This document shows, piece by piece, positions 52,001-64,000 of a DNA stretch of 64,000 nt. A program made the translations under genes and the position numbers. The notes below the pieces were generated by a model. That model did not search any database, had not been told where the DNA came from, and saw only the letters and a program-made list of their open reading frames with translations. The stretch covers positions 3,596,001 to 3,660,000 of the forward strand of contig CM082591.2 of the NCBI GenBank assembly GCA_040954595.2, given 5' to 3'. Within the stretch, counting starts at the first letter, position 1; each line of letters starts with the position of its first letter. Origin of the DNA: Balanoglossus misakiensis (Eukaryota > Hemichordata).

Positions 52001-53338
52001 AAACAGTGATCAATTCTATACTGAAAGCTCACAACATAAGTTTCACTTGACTTAAGCTTAGCACCGCATCCATTGTTTTTGTTCCCGACATTAAAATAAC
52101 GAATTATGAGTTGTTTAGAAATGATTTATACTGTTGGCAATTTTCATTTTATGAACATTATCCGCAAGTGCATGTGATTATATAAGAAAACGTTGAGAAT
52201 GATCTTTCTTTCCATATGACAAAATTTGCTATATGTAAACAAACTTACACTTTGGTCCGGTGTCTGAAATTGTTTGCACCCCTAATTCCCTGACATGGAA
52301 TAACCCACTAGGAGATAAATTTTAAGATCATTCCAACACAGGTAAAGCCTATGGGTAGGGCTAACTTGGGAGTAAGTGCAAGTGTCAATGTACAATGCAG
52401 CGAGAAACTTGAAAAGCTGACATACACTACAAACAGATCTTGTGGATAATCCCCTTTGGCTCCACATGCAACAAAACATGAAATTGCACACCCCTAATTT
52501 CTCAGTGGACAAGTCCAATGCTACTACTGTAAGCAATGGGAGTGGGACAAAACCATGTTGGTTGCAGGGTTGAAATCTCAACTTGTGGTGCTCGGGTCTG
52601 TTTGTGTTCTGTGCACATAAGGTGGCTAATTTCATATTAACTTTTGAATGGTTCTTAGCACAATGGCAGAAAACAAATCTTTAACACAGTCTGGTTGAAT
52701 AGGACAGGCACAATGGCTTGCAATGTACAAAGTGCTCTATTCCAATAAGTGGCGACTTAACTTGGTGAATGGTTTTATTACAAACCCAAGTGCAAGTATT
52801 CCATGGTAGCTAGCACCTTTTGGGGGAATTTGCCACATATATAGGGATAGTGTACACTTTTTCATTGGATAATCTTTTTGCTACATGTCACATTCCTGAA
52901 ACCATGCAGTGTGCAATGTTGAAAAATTCGGATGCGAGACCAGGGGCAAAATAATGGGAAAAAAAATAATTAACAAACAGGAAACCTAGTATCTCTTCCT
53001 GGTAAAAAATTATCTTCAAAATGACATCAACACTGGTAAGTGCAAATAATGTTACTTTGTCTATTCAATACATGTCTACAGTCACTGTCGTGTGATCAGG
53101 AATTGGAGTCCATCTCTCTGCCTCACCCCCTTCTCTCCATCCTAATGGAATATCCCGACTGTTCAAAATGGATCAATCCATTACAATAAGGGGGGCACAC
53201 ACAAGTCCTGCATCACTGATTGACAGACACAAGTCCATTGATTGCACTTGCTAACGTTTCCATATTCATTTTCCGTGGTCAAGGCCGTTGCATAAGTTGT
53301 CTTCCGAAAGTATCCGTTCGGTTTTGTGGTCCTTTTTA
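49097..53338 (-). other. Probable Caprin 3' UTR plus upstream region of the radical SAM gene
   Basis: No coding exon is supported. The Caprin stop codon is at 53339-53341, and its 3' UTR must run into this stretch on the minus strand. Candidate AATAAA signals are at 52771-52776, 50458-50463 and 50204-50209. A degenerate repeat (TTGCAAC/TTGTTACA..TACCTCAAA units, period about 65) is at 51405-51665. The promoter of the radical SAM gene should lie just above 49097, where I see no clear motif. Confidence 0.5.
51405..51665. repeat. Degenerate tandem repeat, unit about 65-70 bp
   Basis: GCAACAGTC-TGT-GTTTGCTACAAAGTACCTCA-AGTTT blocks recur three to four times with substitutions (TTTGTTACAACGTACCTCAAAG, CTTGTTACAGAGAATCTCAAA). 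Confidence 0.6.
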
Positions 53339-56300
53339 TTAGGCAGTCACTGGAGTTTGGTTCGGTTTGGGGAAACCTCCTCGCCCTCTGTTGTTTCCTC
53401 CGCGAGGAGCAGTACCACGGCCTGCAGACACAAAGAATTCAAAACTTAACTGGTATAACCAATACGGCAAGTGCACTTACAGGTATACAGTCATCTACAT
53501 GCAAATATATGCAAATGTATGTAAATCCATGCAAATGTATGCAAATCCAACCATCACGGCAAAAAACACTGACTGACACGCTGCAATCCACAGGCATAGT
53601 TTATCACACAATAAACTAACAAGTGAAATTGAAAAGTGTTGTGTGCTGTGAATTCTTGCAGTAATAAAGGTCACCCACCTCCTCTGGGGGCTCCCCCACG
53701 CGGGGGGACCCCACCACTCCCGCCCCTCTTGTAGCTGCTTTGCGAGAATCCTGGTCCGTACTGACGACTGTCCTGTGGCATATAGCTTGACTGGTAGTCC
53801 CTGGGCTGGTACGATTGTGAGTAGCCTCCTGTAATAAATGAAGGGGGACGCAAAACGTAAGAAATCTGGCACCCGTTTCGAGTCTGAGAAGTGACTGTTA
53901 AAAATCTGCCAGGAGAATAAGGCAAAGCTATTACTAAACAAGCCAAGTATGGCAGGCGCAGGAATGGGCCATATATTTTGTTTTTATTACACAAGTGTCT
54001 TCATTCAACCTAGAGAGTGTCGGCCCAATGCTATTCCATTGCTCTGGAAAGAACTCTGGAATGACCCATGCATGGACAACTGTTATTAATAGATAATTCA
54101 GAGATGGTGACTGAATTGTAAAAGTCAAAAGGAAGACAGAACCATCATATATGGGTAAATGTAAGCCAGCTAACAGCAACTACACTTTCCACATTTTCCC
54201 TTCAGCCTACCCGCAATGTCCTTCACTCTCACAGAGATTCCCACCCCAAAACTGTGGACCTATCTATTCTACAGCGGTATGTAAAGACCACGCCCCAAAA
54301 TGGTTGCCCTCCCTACTTCAGAACGTCATGTACCAGAAATAGAGGGCAGCACTTTGCTTATGTCAATATCTACCACACGGCACGATATACGATACAATCT
54401 CACCCCTATATGACGGTGATGGAAACCGACCATTACGTGTATTGAAGGGTGGCCGACCGCCGCCACCACGGTAACTGCTTCCCCCGGCTCCACGGGTACC
54501 GCCACGCCCTCGTCCGTTGCCGCGACCGGCCGAGGTCGGTCTCTGGTAGCTGCCTGGTTGTCCCATGCCTGGATGCTGGTGCGGGTAACTGCCGGGCGCT
54601 GAATGTAAAAAAAAACAAGGTGATACACGCAAGTTTTTGATGTGGACGGACATACAGACATACATCCATACATACATCCATACATACAGACGCAACCGAT
54701 CCCATAGGCTCCCATGGTACATACCAATTGGACCCAATCAACAATTTAACAACAATGATTGATTTTCTGCTTATAGCAGATTCCTTTTACCCTCTCTCGT
54801 TCCCCCTCCATTTCTCTCTCTAGAACTGCAACCTTTACTAAACAATATTAACAACAATGATTGATTTTCTGTCTGTAGCAGATTCCTTTTACCCCTCTCG
54901 TTCCCCCTCCATTTCTCTCTTTAGAAGTGCAACCTTTACCAAACAATGTATTTGGCCAGAACCATGATGGTGAACGGGTTGAAACGTCGCCATGGGAACT
55001 CACCATGAGCCTCCGTCGACTGCACGGTCATCTGCGCGTCGTGCGCCGACTGCGTCTCCTGCAGCGTGGGCGGCTGCGAGTAATACTGTGTCTCCGCCTG
55101 CTGCAGGCCCTGATCGGCAAACTCCAGCTGCTGCGACGTCACGATCTGCGCCTGCGACGTGGGCTGCATGTAGCTGGCCTGTTGCCGCATGTAGTTCATG
55201 GACTGGAACGGCGGCGCGTTCACGTTGATCTGGCTGGACTTGGGCGGGGCCGGCTGCGGCTGCTCTTGCGGCGTCTGCGACTGTTCGTGTGACAGTGTCA
55301 TGGTCTGGCTGGGGTCAGAGGTCGTGGGGGCCATACTCGACGGGTTCTGGACTGACGAGAGCTGCGTTGACAACGTTTCGCTAAGTTGACTCGATTCGCT
55401 GAGCTGGCTGGGACCTGCAGAAATGAAACAAGACAAGTTACACAGATGAGAACACAATTATAACTCGCAACTTGACATTATATTATAGGTAATGCAAAAC
55501 AAGATGGCATCTCTGCCGGGAAAATTAAATGTGATTGCCAGTCACGTGAATTCCATAAACAACAGTATTTGGTTGTCTGCACCAAGTAAGTGCCATGCCA
55601 GAGCTCTTGTTTTTACTCACCTATTAAACACAAACATTAATTCGTGTATTGTAAGTCTGTTATAAACTAAGGAACTCACCTGTCATCGACTGTGGGGGCA
55701 GTGTTTGCGACATGTGAGACGCGGCCGACATCTGGCTGTCTGTGCTACTGAGCGGGACCGTCTGCGACGAGACGAGTGACTGTTGTCCGAGCATGGGCGG
55801 CGTGCCCAGCCCCGTGGCCGCGCCCAAATTCGAATGCTGCTGCTGCGACGACGCACCCTGCTCCGACGGCGCGCCGGCGTACTGCTCCTGCGCCAGCGAC
55901 TGCGGCGGTAAATTCGAGGACCTCATGACCGACTCTAAGGCGCTGGTCGTCTGCTGCGTTAACTGTTCGATCGACGGTTGATGTGAGAGCTGTTCAAGGG
56001 TTGTGTGTGCTGTTGGGTCTGCAATACCAATAACACATTATGATTTTATTATTATATAAGTTATCCCATTCACAAACAACCGAAAACAGAAGCGGGGTCT
56101 GTATCATAGTATGAACCAAATCGCACAATAAATTTTGAAGTTCTTCAGGCACTCTGCATAGTGGCGTATAATGGAGAACGCCTACAATAATAGATATATT
56201 TTTGTCGACAGTTATACAGAACTTCCTTCATACATCCATACATACATCCATCCATACATACAGACGCAACCCATCCCATAAGGTCCCATGGTATATATAC

Positions 56301-59300
56301 CTATACAAATGGGACCTAAAAATTTATGTTTTTCTTTGACCTTTGAACTCACCTTGTGATGACTGTGGTATTGCTGATGCTGTGCTCTGTTGTGGAGGTG
56401 GTAGAAGTGGCTGTGAAACCGCGACAACTGCAGGGTCCATGTGTGGTGCTGTGAGGGGAAATAACGCGCATATCGATGTCAGATGGGGTCATAGGTCGTG
56501 GGAGGTCAAGGTTCAAAAAGAGTCATTAAAGGGAAAGTTCACCACAGTTGGAAACTTACACTGGAAATCGATCATGGACTCCTGCATGAAGTTGAAATCT
56601 CCCTGGACTGCGGCTAGTACTTCGCTGACATCTCTCTGTGGTTTGTGTGTGGGTAGCATAGATTCGGACATGAGTGGGCCGTTGGACGACGACAACATGG
56701 CTGGCTCTTCCGTCGATGTTGGGGGCAGCTCTGGAGGCAGAGACGACGCAACCTGCAAATGCAACACATCTAGTTTAGTTTCTTTCAATCAAAGCATGTT
56801 GTAACATTATAGCTGAAAAATGCAGACAACAGAAATTACTGCAGGTCGTCATTTGGACATGAAGGACATTTAAAAATTTTGTAATTTATCAGTGAGAGAA
56901 GCCATGGGTGGGCTCAAACATGTACAATTGAACAGTAAGGGAATTTCTTTGTTTTTCACCTGTGACTATGTGAGTACATGTACGCCACATATTGGTCACA
57001 AAGACTCAACTGACCTATCAACTGGGAGATAGCATAGAACCAGCTTAGCAAAACAACAGCGAAAAAGGCCAATCTGAATCTCTGTATGCAGAAAATACAG
57101 TAAACAGTGTACACACCTCAGGGGCGTCGGCTGGTGGAACCTCATCAGACTCCACAACCACATATTCTTCAGTTTCCTTCGTTGTTTCCTCTGCTTCTGC
57201 TGAAGAAGAAAAAAAAAAGATTTCTCGATCAGATTCCTGGTCAAAATACACCCTCGGTTTATTTCCATGATCTCATCCAGTGTTTTTGTTAAAGGTGGTA
57301 CCTAGGTAAAATCTACCCAGTCATTTTACCGGGGTTCCCCTGGGTGTATCAATGTAGTTATATTAGGGGGTTGTAGAAATGTTACCGGGGTTCCCAAATC
57401 CATTACCAATGTTCCCCAACCTTAGCAAAAACACTGTCATCTATCTGCATATGAACAGAACAGGAGTTGTACATGTATGAAAAGGACACTGTCTGCTACT
57501 GACTTGGCACTGTCAGGGTTAACTGATCAATAATATCAGGACACTACCTTCTTCGGGTTCGGCTTCTGTATCTCCGTTCTCCGAATGCGACGGGATGTTT
57601 TCAAGGTAACCACATTCTATCACCCGGTCGACTACATCCTTCAGTCCCTTGTCTGATATCATTCTGTCAAGGAATCCCACACACCTAAAGAGTACTATTA
57701 CTACGTCTGCTGAAGTTTGAAAATGTTTACAACCTCATAGATAATGCAGCATTTCTGTACGGCAAATTGTCCTGCTAAAATATGGCTCACACTAATAACA
57801 TATTCAATATGCCAACTTTTGTTCATATTTCTTTTCTTTTTTCTTCAAGGATACAAGTTGTTCCGCACACTTCCTTTGGCTTGGCGTCCAGGAAGCTCAG
57901 AAGGTGTTCACTAGCAGCAGTCTGCTTCTCAGAGAAACTGAAAAGAAAACAATAAGATTTAGAAAAACTGCAAATTTTGCACGAAAGGGAGACTGAGTAG
58001 ACCTCGACCATTATTGGACCAAACCACGGTGGTGAAAAGGGTAAACATGAACATTTGCGGACAAACTTTACCTCTGCGTTTCTTCCCCTTCCTCCGTCTC
58101 TCTCGTCGGAGACACCAGCTTGTAGAAATCGTCCAGTTGCTTCAGCTCTTCCTCGGACAGCTCCACCGCTCCGTGGCCGCCCTCGGCGAAGTCTTTCCGG
58201 ATGCTCTCCGATCCCAGCTGCTCCAAGACGTCCTGCAGCTCTAACACCGACTTGATTCTCTTCTGTTCGTGTTCAAGTCGATGCAACTGCTCCCGCTTGG
58301 CAACTTTCTTCTGTTGCTTCATGCCCTGGTGAAACCACAAACAAAAAATCATCATTTCGGGGGAAATGTGTAAAATTGTGGCATGAAATACAAACATTAC
58401 TCATGCGCTGAACATTAATCCTGCTCATGTTACAAAACGGCATTCGGAAGCCACACTCTCACGATGTTGAACATGGAGACTATTTCAATTTTTTTCGAAA
58501 TTCGCAAAAAACTACACGTACATCCTGGATAATGCCCTGGAACTGTTTCACCAAGTCTTTTGCAAACTCCAAATTGCTGACGACTTCATCAAACTTGGCG
58601 ATGGCGTCGCGTTGGTCTTTGTTCAACTCTTGACCCGCATCGACCATAACCTTGTACGCATCTAACTTCCCCTGTGTATTGAAATTAAAAAAAAATGTTG
58701 ATTAATAATCCTCGCACTTATCCACTTACAGTATCTAGTTGTTTCTCATACTGCAGTCCCTGACCACGGTAACTGTAACCTGACATTGAAATACATCAGT
58801 GCATCACTAGTCACAACACGTACAATAATTACGACTTTTCAGCCATGGCAGTTTGTCACCAAAACAACAATGCCAGCAGCATGTGTTCTATCCAGGAATT
58901 TCTGGCACAATATTGGCCACATGCAAGTTGCATAATAATGCAATTGTTATGATAATTGGGGTTTCTATTGTTTTCCTTAAATTAACAGCTGGTCCTCTGT
59001 GATTGATTGCTCTGTGGAGAATACAGCAGTGATTATTTGAGGACAATCACACAAATGCATTAGTTAAATTTTCTACCAAGTGTCAAGTTTAAGACTTCCT
59101 GTGCTGTCTATACAGATACTGGCAGCAAATTCCCTAAGCCTCATGATATGTACACTGCAGTTGTATTTGAACATATTCTGTTAAGAACTATTCGAACCAG
59201 TCTACAAACATGTAGGGAGAGACCGCTGTCCTAGCCAAGGACGTGTGTAGGCTTTGGAATTTTTTAGAAATGCTTGCCAAAATATTTCAAATAAATATGG

Positions 59301-60381
59301 GTGTGCAATACTAGGTAGGTGGCCGCGTTACTAATACAAATGTAGCCTTGAGATTGCGACATAACACAAACGTTTTTTTATTACACCACTACCATAACCT
59401 AAACATACTTCAAGGTCATTTAATGGGATTAAACTACTTCTCTCTGGCCCCAGATGACTTTAAATTATTTCTGATGCTTGTAAATTTGGCATGACTGGAC
59501 ATGTTTGGTGGGTTGTGTATGGAAATTGACATGCAATCAATTTCACCCTTACAACAAAGACTAGGCCAACTAAACTCAATGAATTACACACGAAATCACC
59601 AGCACACAAGTCGGTATTGGATCATATGAAAGTTCTGAAGGCTGAGAAAGACGACGTGTATCCTATTTCATGACGGGAGCGGGTGTCTCTCTCAAATAAC
59701 TTGACAAGTTTCGGATCTGCCCATTAAAAATTGTACAGAGCGACGCAATCAAATGAGCACAGAAGACATTCAATATCAGCTCGAAAACGGCAACTGAGCA
59801 AGCGCAGATCGCTTAAACCGCAAACCTAACGGGTGTTAAAATAACCCTTCTTTAAATGAACTCTCTAGATTACATAGGTTTGCAGTAGTTTGTCGATTAT
59901 CCAACAGAACATGAGCATTGGATTTGGCGTATCAGCAGAACATGCTACCTTTGGTCGCCATCTTGGATTCCCTATTTTCCTTCGACCTTGTGGACGGTCA
60001 TGACGTTTTTCATTGACATTTGGTGTTTTGGAGGACAAAGAAGCGACCTATCGATGTTTCGACGTTCAGTCGACACGGTACAAACTAGTGATTTTGGAAA
60101 TATTAGTCAAGAGAGCTCCAAAGGCCCAGTGACAACCGAAACTCACGCACATGGCGTGACGGTGACGCAAACTTCCTTGTATGGCAATGGACACACACAA
60201 CCCGGCATATTTTCCCCCTAAACTCTCACCCTTTTTACACCCGCTAATACGAGGTATACATCACCTTTCTCTTCTCCAGGTTACGGATCTTCTTCTCAAT
60301 AACGGCAAGAGACTGACGCATGGCGTCAGTCCCCTCCGCGCTGGAGGTTTGAGAGGCTTGTTTCGACGAAGCAGAAGGCAT
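53339..60381 (-). CDS. CAPRIN1: Caprin (Caprin-1-like RNA-binding mRNP protein), 13 coding exons
   Basis: Exons (minus strand): 60265-60381, 58522-58671, 58072-58325, 57855-57937, 57548-57652, 57117-57199, 56560-56752, 56353-56448, 55680-56018, 55004-55414, 54404-54598, 53679-53828, 53339-53421. Every junction is GT-AG and in phase, giving 752 residues (human Caprin-1 has 709). The N-terminal HR1/dimerisation region shows IEKKIRNLEKRK, NLEFAKDL, VLELQDVLEQLG, LSEEELKQLDDFYKLV and VCGTTYKGLKD. FNFMQESMIDF (residues 317-327) matches the G3BP-binding segment. INVNAPPFQSM (536-546) is conserved with vertebrates. The last three exons form a Gly/Arg-rich RGG tail. It is a cytoplasmic protein binding mRNA with G3BP in stress granules. 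It lacks the C1q domain of Caprin-2, so it is Caprin-1-like or the single ancestral gene. Confidence 0.96.
54651..54735. repeat. Dispersed repeat, copy 1 (partner 56229-56315)
   Basis: A CATACATCCATACATACATC run, then CAGACGCAACC-ATCCCATA-G-TCCCATGGTA and a GGGACC-like end, in an intron of Caprin. A second copy lies two introns away. Confidence 0.8.
54745..54948. repeat. Tandem duplication of about 102 bp in a Caprin intron
   Basis: Both copies read TTAACAACAATGATTGATTT, then AGCAGATTCCTTTTACCC, CGTTCCCCCTCCATTTCTCT and GCAACCTTTAC-AAACAAT, with few differences. The break is at about 54846/54847. Confidence 0.92.
54952..54986 (+). repeat. Short dispersed motif, copy 2
   Basis: GGCCAGAACC-ATGATGGTGAACGGGTTGAA, matching the motif at 22790-22824. 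It touches the splice donor side of the exon at 55004-55414. Confidence 0.65.
56229..56315. repeat. Dispersed repeat, copy 2 (partner 54651-54735)
   Basis: Same order as the first copy: CATA/CATC units, CAGACGCAACCCATCCCATA, TCCCATGGTATA and GGGACC. Confidence 0.8.
58012..58049 (+). repeat. Short dispersed motif, copy 3
   Basis: GGACCAAACC followed by ACGGTGGTGAAAAGGGTAAA, in a Caprin intron next to the exon at 58072-58325. Confidence 0.55.
58672..60264 (-). other. Caprin intron 1
   Basis: The longest Caprin intron (about 1.6 kb), with donor GTGATG and acceptor ACACAG. I see no exon, repeat or RNA gene in it. Confidence 0.8.
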
Positions 60382-61430
60382 GATTTGGGTAAAATAGGAA
60401 AACCGAACAACTGAAAAAATGATTCACGTGGTGTCCTTTAATGCTACCTCATACCCAACTTAGTGAAAACTACCCACAATGCTTTGCGCAAAGCATCATA
60501 TATCATTCGACAAAACATCCCGTTTATGTTGTTTCTCCGGGTTTATTTTCTTTGAAATACTTCAACCGATCTTATCGGTGCCAACAGAGCTTCTTAAATA
60601 TGTTTTTATTCACGTCACTACGACTTTCTTAACTTTGTGCTTGGTGATGGGAGGTAAGAGACAGTCGGGCAGCAATGACGTCATTTCCTAGTCAAGGTTG
60701 TCACTTGCGTAGCGCCAATCCCAACGACTGATGACCGGAGCTGAGACCGCCTGTCACGTCAAACTGAGTTCACAATAACGGGTCAGTTGACCCAGTCTTT
60801 ATAATAAATCTTTGTTGCGCTTGCTTTTCTGTTGAATTTTGTCCAGGACAAATGAACGACTCTGTTCAGGCTGCAGTTGATGCGCGTCTAGAACTTGTGC
60901 CCCATGCGCGAAAAACTTTTTGATGGTTATACAAACTCCAAGTTTAACTTGAGGGACACGCAAAAGTCACAGTGGTTTTAAACAATATCATATTATAATT
61001 CAATAGCTGTTGTATACTGTCGTGCTGCCTTTTTCTTTTGAATTTTACCGGCCGCAAAATCACAATTTACTGCCGATCCGCATTTTTGTAAAACGTCTTT
61101 TCCAGATCCATGAAAGTTATCCGCTGAAAGTACACACACACACATCTGCGCAGTGTCATTCGAAAGCAAATTTATTTACTTTATATTTTAAGCTATTGGA
61201 ACAATCGATGTGGGCCTATATTCACAAACGTTTTTTTCTATTAAACCTACACGTTTTTTTCTTGAAGAAAAATACCCCATTGGTTTGTCGCACACTACTT
61301 TGGAATTCTAACACACCTAGGCAGCATTTCAAACCGACTCGGACTCCTTAGCCAGGTTAGAATTACGCATGATGGGGGGGGGGGAGAGTTTGCGTACAAG
61401 CTTCGGACAAAAGAAAAACAAGCAACAAAG
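60382..61430. other. Caprin upstream region
   Basis: About 1 kb between the Caprin start codon and the probable 3' end of the next gene. It must hold the Caprin promoter and 5' UTR. I see no TATA box or other motif that I would trust, and the short plus-strand frames here have no recognised domain. Confidence 0.5.
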
Positions 61431-61433
61431 TGG

Positions 61434-63854
61434 TTTATTAATGACAGCAGTGATGCTGGCAGTGAACTAGCCCAATCTTTATTTCTTCAATATCATTTTC
61501 AATTGAACAGTCAATCAATCAGCTCTACTCGAGAGGGCAGCACCAAGAAACAGACACACGAACATTTTTTACACCAAATTTACATTTCGGAAAAAGTTCT
61601 GTGTTGCACAGAAATACATAACTCATAAAACAACAATCGATTAAAAATTGTTAAATGTATAACTTAAAAAAAACTTGGATGTTGTTGACATGGTCCGTTC
61701 GATATTTGTCAATTCACACCAGTGCAGTGGTGTACGTCAACCCTTTGTCCAAAAATGGACACTGTTGTTTATCAGAGAAAGAAGTAAAACGGGTGGGGGA
61801 GGGGGGGAATAAAACGGTGGGATCGACTATGAGTTGTCTAGGGCTACTGAGGCCCAGCCAGCTGCTGATGGCAATATTAACCACAGCAATGCAAAGTCAG
61901 CAATGGCAGACGACGTCGGTGCTTGAAAATAAATCGTACGACCAGAAATGCATGATCAGAGTCAAGATATGAATTAAGGTTTCAACAGACTGGAGGAATG
62001 ATCTTGTGAACACAACAAATGCTATTTAACTATTCTGCAACACAATTAGCAATGCTAAATTGCCTAAACTGAGATATTACAGATTGCCTGGGCAAAAGCG
62101 TCACATGATTGATTCAACCCTTCCACCACAATGGTTCAGTCCAAATCCATTGTTTTCTATGGTAAGGCTGGACCTCTAAATAGTGAACTGGGGGGTGAAA
62201 GGGTTGAATTTTCCTGTAAATCCGAGTGATTCCCTGCCATCGAAAAAGAGACAAAGTTCTCTTGATTCATCATCAACAGTAAAATTGCAACATTTTCAAA
62301 ACTACAATACACAAGTATTTCAGTTAATGCTTTGAAGTTGTAAAATCGACAATTTCTTTCACAAGAAAAAAACTCTTTAAAAATTTACATCTTTTAGAGG
62401 GACATTAGCTGTAACTTTCCACTTTATTTTCAGTATTTTTGTTCTGTGATTCAGAATATTAAGCAATAAATTGCATGAAATACACAAAACAAAAATAATA
62501 AAAACACAGCGAAATGTTACAGCTAATGGAGAGCTTTAATCTCTGCCTACCGTTATGGAGACCTATCTTAATCTTCATTACTACTGAACTACATGACAGG
62601 ACCACTAATTTCTACATGGATTTTTTAAAACCAGAAAACAATTCAGACTGATTAACATTTGCAATGTCTACAGAATCTATCATGAGTTTTCGTTCTCATT
62701 GAGTACAAAAAACATATCTACATCAAAGTATGGCAGATACTTAAAGTCACGGTTTATCTATAAGTTTCTTGTTTTAGTTGTTGTTTTCTTGGGGTGGGCC
62801 TTTTGTTTAATAATGCACAGGCACACAGATGGGAAGTCCGTGATACAAGCAACCTTCACACTGGAGTATGTATAACAGCTGCAGTGAGCGAAACTCATCC
62901 TAAAAAAATCAAGCAGGGCTGAGCTGAGCATTAAGTGGGCTGAGGAGAGAATAGTCAACACACTGCCATACAGTTAAGGGGGCCTCCAATATACCTAACA
63001 CATTGGCTGTAATGGTAAACTTATTTGCATATTATGATACCCCCTAGGCAACTTGCGAAATTGGTCATTCTCTCAGCAAGCCCACCATCCATCAGGTATG
63101 CATCAAGCAGTATTCTTGTCTTGAAATATGTACACACAATACTCTGAAACTGAACTAGAATATCAGAATCATTCTACATTCAAATGCGCAAAGTTGTCAG
63201 ATGCAAAAATGTACTCAGTCTCTTGAATGAAATTAAGCTCTTGAAGTCAAATACAGATGCGATCTCTTGCCATGAAATAACACACCCCACCTACCTCTAT
63301 TGTAACTGTACTTATGTCTACATGAAACAATGTACTCCACATTTTAGGGATTGACATCAATAACAGATTACAGCAAAACTTTGCACAACGCAAAGTATGA
63401 AAATAATTGGATTGGTTTTGCTTCATTAAAATGTGTCCAAGTTCTGCAAGCTTGGCCAAGCTGGAACGTTCATGCAATAACAGCATCATATCTGATTCAG
63501 AAAAAAGCATGGTCCCATGGGGACTTTGACCCAAGGCCTGCTCCCTTCACAATCAAGCATGGTCGGAGGGGCAGGTAGACATCACATACAACGACATGTT
63601 GGTATCCCCAAAGCCACTGGTAATTGATGCTTCAAGACTTTTCTCAGAATTACAAAGAATGGCAGTAGTTGAACAAAATTGGAGATAAATAGGCAATGAT
63701 CGAGACTACCGAACAGTTCCAAGTGTAGGATTTTGTCTGGTGTTAATAATTCAGTGTCTCCGTATTACAGCACAGCTTTTGATTTGTTGGGGAGAGTGAA
63801 TAAGACCACAAAGATCACACTTCTGATTCTGTAACATACTAATCACAAAGTCAT
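61434..63854 (-). other. Probable long 3' UTR of the gene at the window end
   Basis: No coding exon is visible on either strand. Two AATAAA hexamers on the minus strand, at 61478-61483 and 61434-61439, are suitable ends for the transcript whose stop codon is at 63855-63857. This would be a 3' UTR of about 2.4 kb. It contains the inverted motif pair at 62111-62209. Confidence 0.4.
62111..62209. repeat. Inverted pair of the short dispersed motif (copies 4 and 5)
   Basis: TTCAACCCTTCCACCACAAT at the left end and GGGGGGTGAAAGGGTTGAA at the right end are inverted copies around about 55 bases. Together they look like the two ends of a small element of which other sites in the window keep only one end. 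Confidence 0.6.
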
Positions 63855-63998
63855 TCAGCTTTCCAAGCAAGAGTCATCATCCTCCGTGTTACATGTATCA
63901 TCACTAGCTGTTTCCGCGCTGGCTTCCGGAATGGACCGCTCGAACCTGTCGTCACCAAACTTCATTTTGAGTTTTTTGGGCAGACAGAACCTGTACTG
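63855..63998 (-). CDS. C-terminal exon of an unrecognised protein (partial)
   Basis: One frame stays open from the window edge to TGA at 63855-63857. It encodes about 47 residues: a basic stretch (FCLPKKLKMKFGDDRFERS) followed by an acidic, Ser/Thr-rich tail (TEDDDSCLES). The other frames close quickly, and the local rise in GC content is coding-like. I do not recognise the family. The gene continues beyond the window, and its 5' splice or frame boundary cannot be seen. Confidence 0.5.
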   Translation of the reverse strand, partial: QYRFCLPKKLKMKFGDDRFERSIPEASAETASDDTCNTEDDDSCLES

Positions 63999-64000
63999 AC

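Noticed and set aside
1-64000. CRISPR arrays, operons, rRNA or clear tRNA genes
   Set aside because: The DNA is animal nuclear sequence. Regular repeats are microsatellites or a few tandem copies, and I could not trace a tRNA cloverleaf by eye; a tRNAscan-SE run would settle tRNAs.

Overview
This window reads as nuclear DNA of a marine invertebrate animal. It is AT-rich, has long gene-poor stretches with many (ATAC)n-type microsatellites, and carries GT-AG introns. Its genes are of animal type: class A GPCRs, a Golgi heparan sulfate sulfotransferase and a 13-exon Caprin. An invertebrate deuterostome (amphioxus- or hemichordate-like) is my best guess; the species cannot be fixed from the sequence alone.

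Layout. At 1-261 (+) lies the 3' end of a class A GPCR. Its close paralogue, a complete intronless receptor of 334 residues, is at 15339-16343 (-), so the two genes converge across 15 kb of repeat-bearing intergenic DNA. The stretch 16344-42178 is a 26 kb gene-poor region in which I can support only microsatellites, tandem repeats and divergent dispersed repeats. A single-exon heparan sulfate 3-O-sulfotransferase-like gene is at 42179-43408 (-). Two adjacent inverted-repeat elements (43849-44160) separate it from an eight-exon radical SAM gene (44828-49096, -). A 13-exon Caprin gene fills 53339-60381 (-). The last 146 bases hold the 3' coding end of an unrecognised gene on the minus strand, with a likely 2.4 kb 3' UTR reaching to about 61.4 kb.

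Main finding. The radical SAM gene is an animal member of the arsenosugar-biosynthesis ArsS / DUF3641 family. Joined by exact GT-AG splice sites in consistent phase, its eight exons give 477 residues. An in-frame TGA lies at codon 471, where the family motif has Cys (CxxC...TAGxGSS[C/U]). About 275 bases downstream in the 3' UTR is a textbook SECIS-like hairpin: UGAN/NGAN quartet, perfect 9-bp helix, and AAAA 12 bases after AUGA. The gene therefore appears to encode a selenoprotein, and a standard annotation would truncate it or miss its last exon.

The genes do not form an operon or an obvious pathway. The sulfotransferase, radical SAM and Caprin genes all lie on the minus strand but have unrelated functions: Golgi glycan sulfation, a redox or organoarsenic radical SAM reaction probably in mitochondria, and cytoplasmic mRNP/stress-granule RNA binding.
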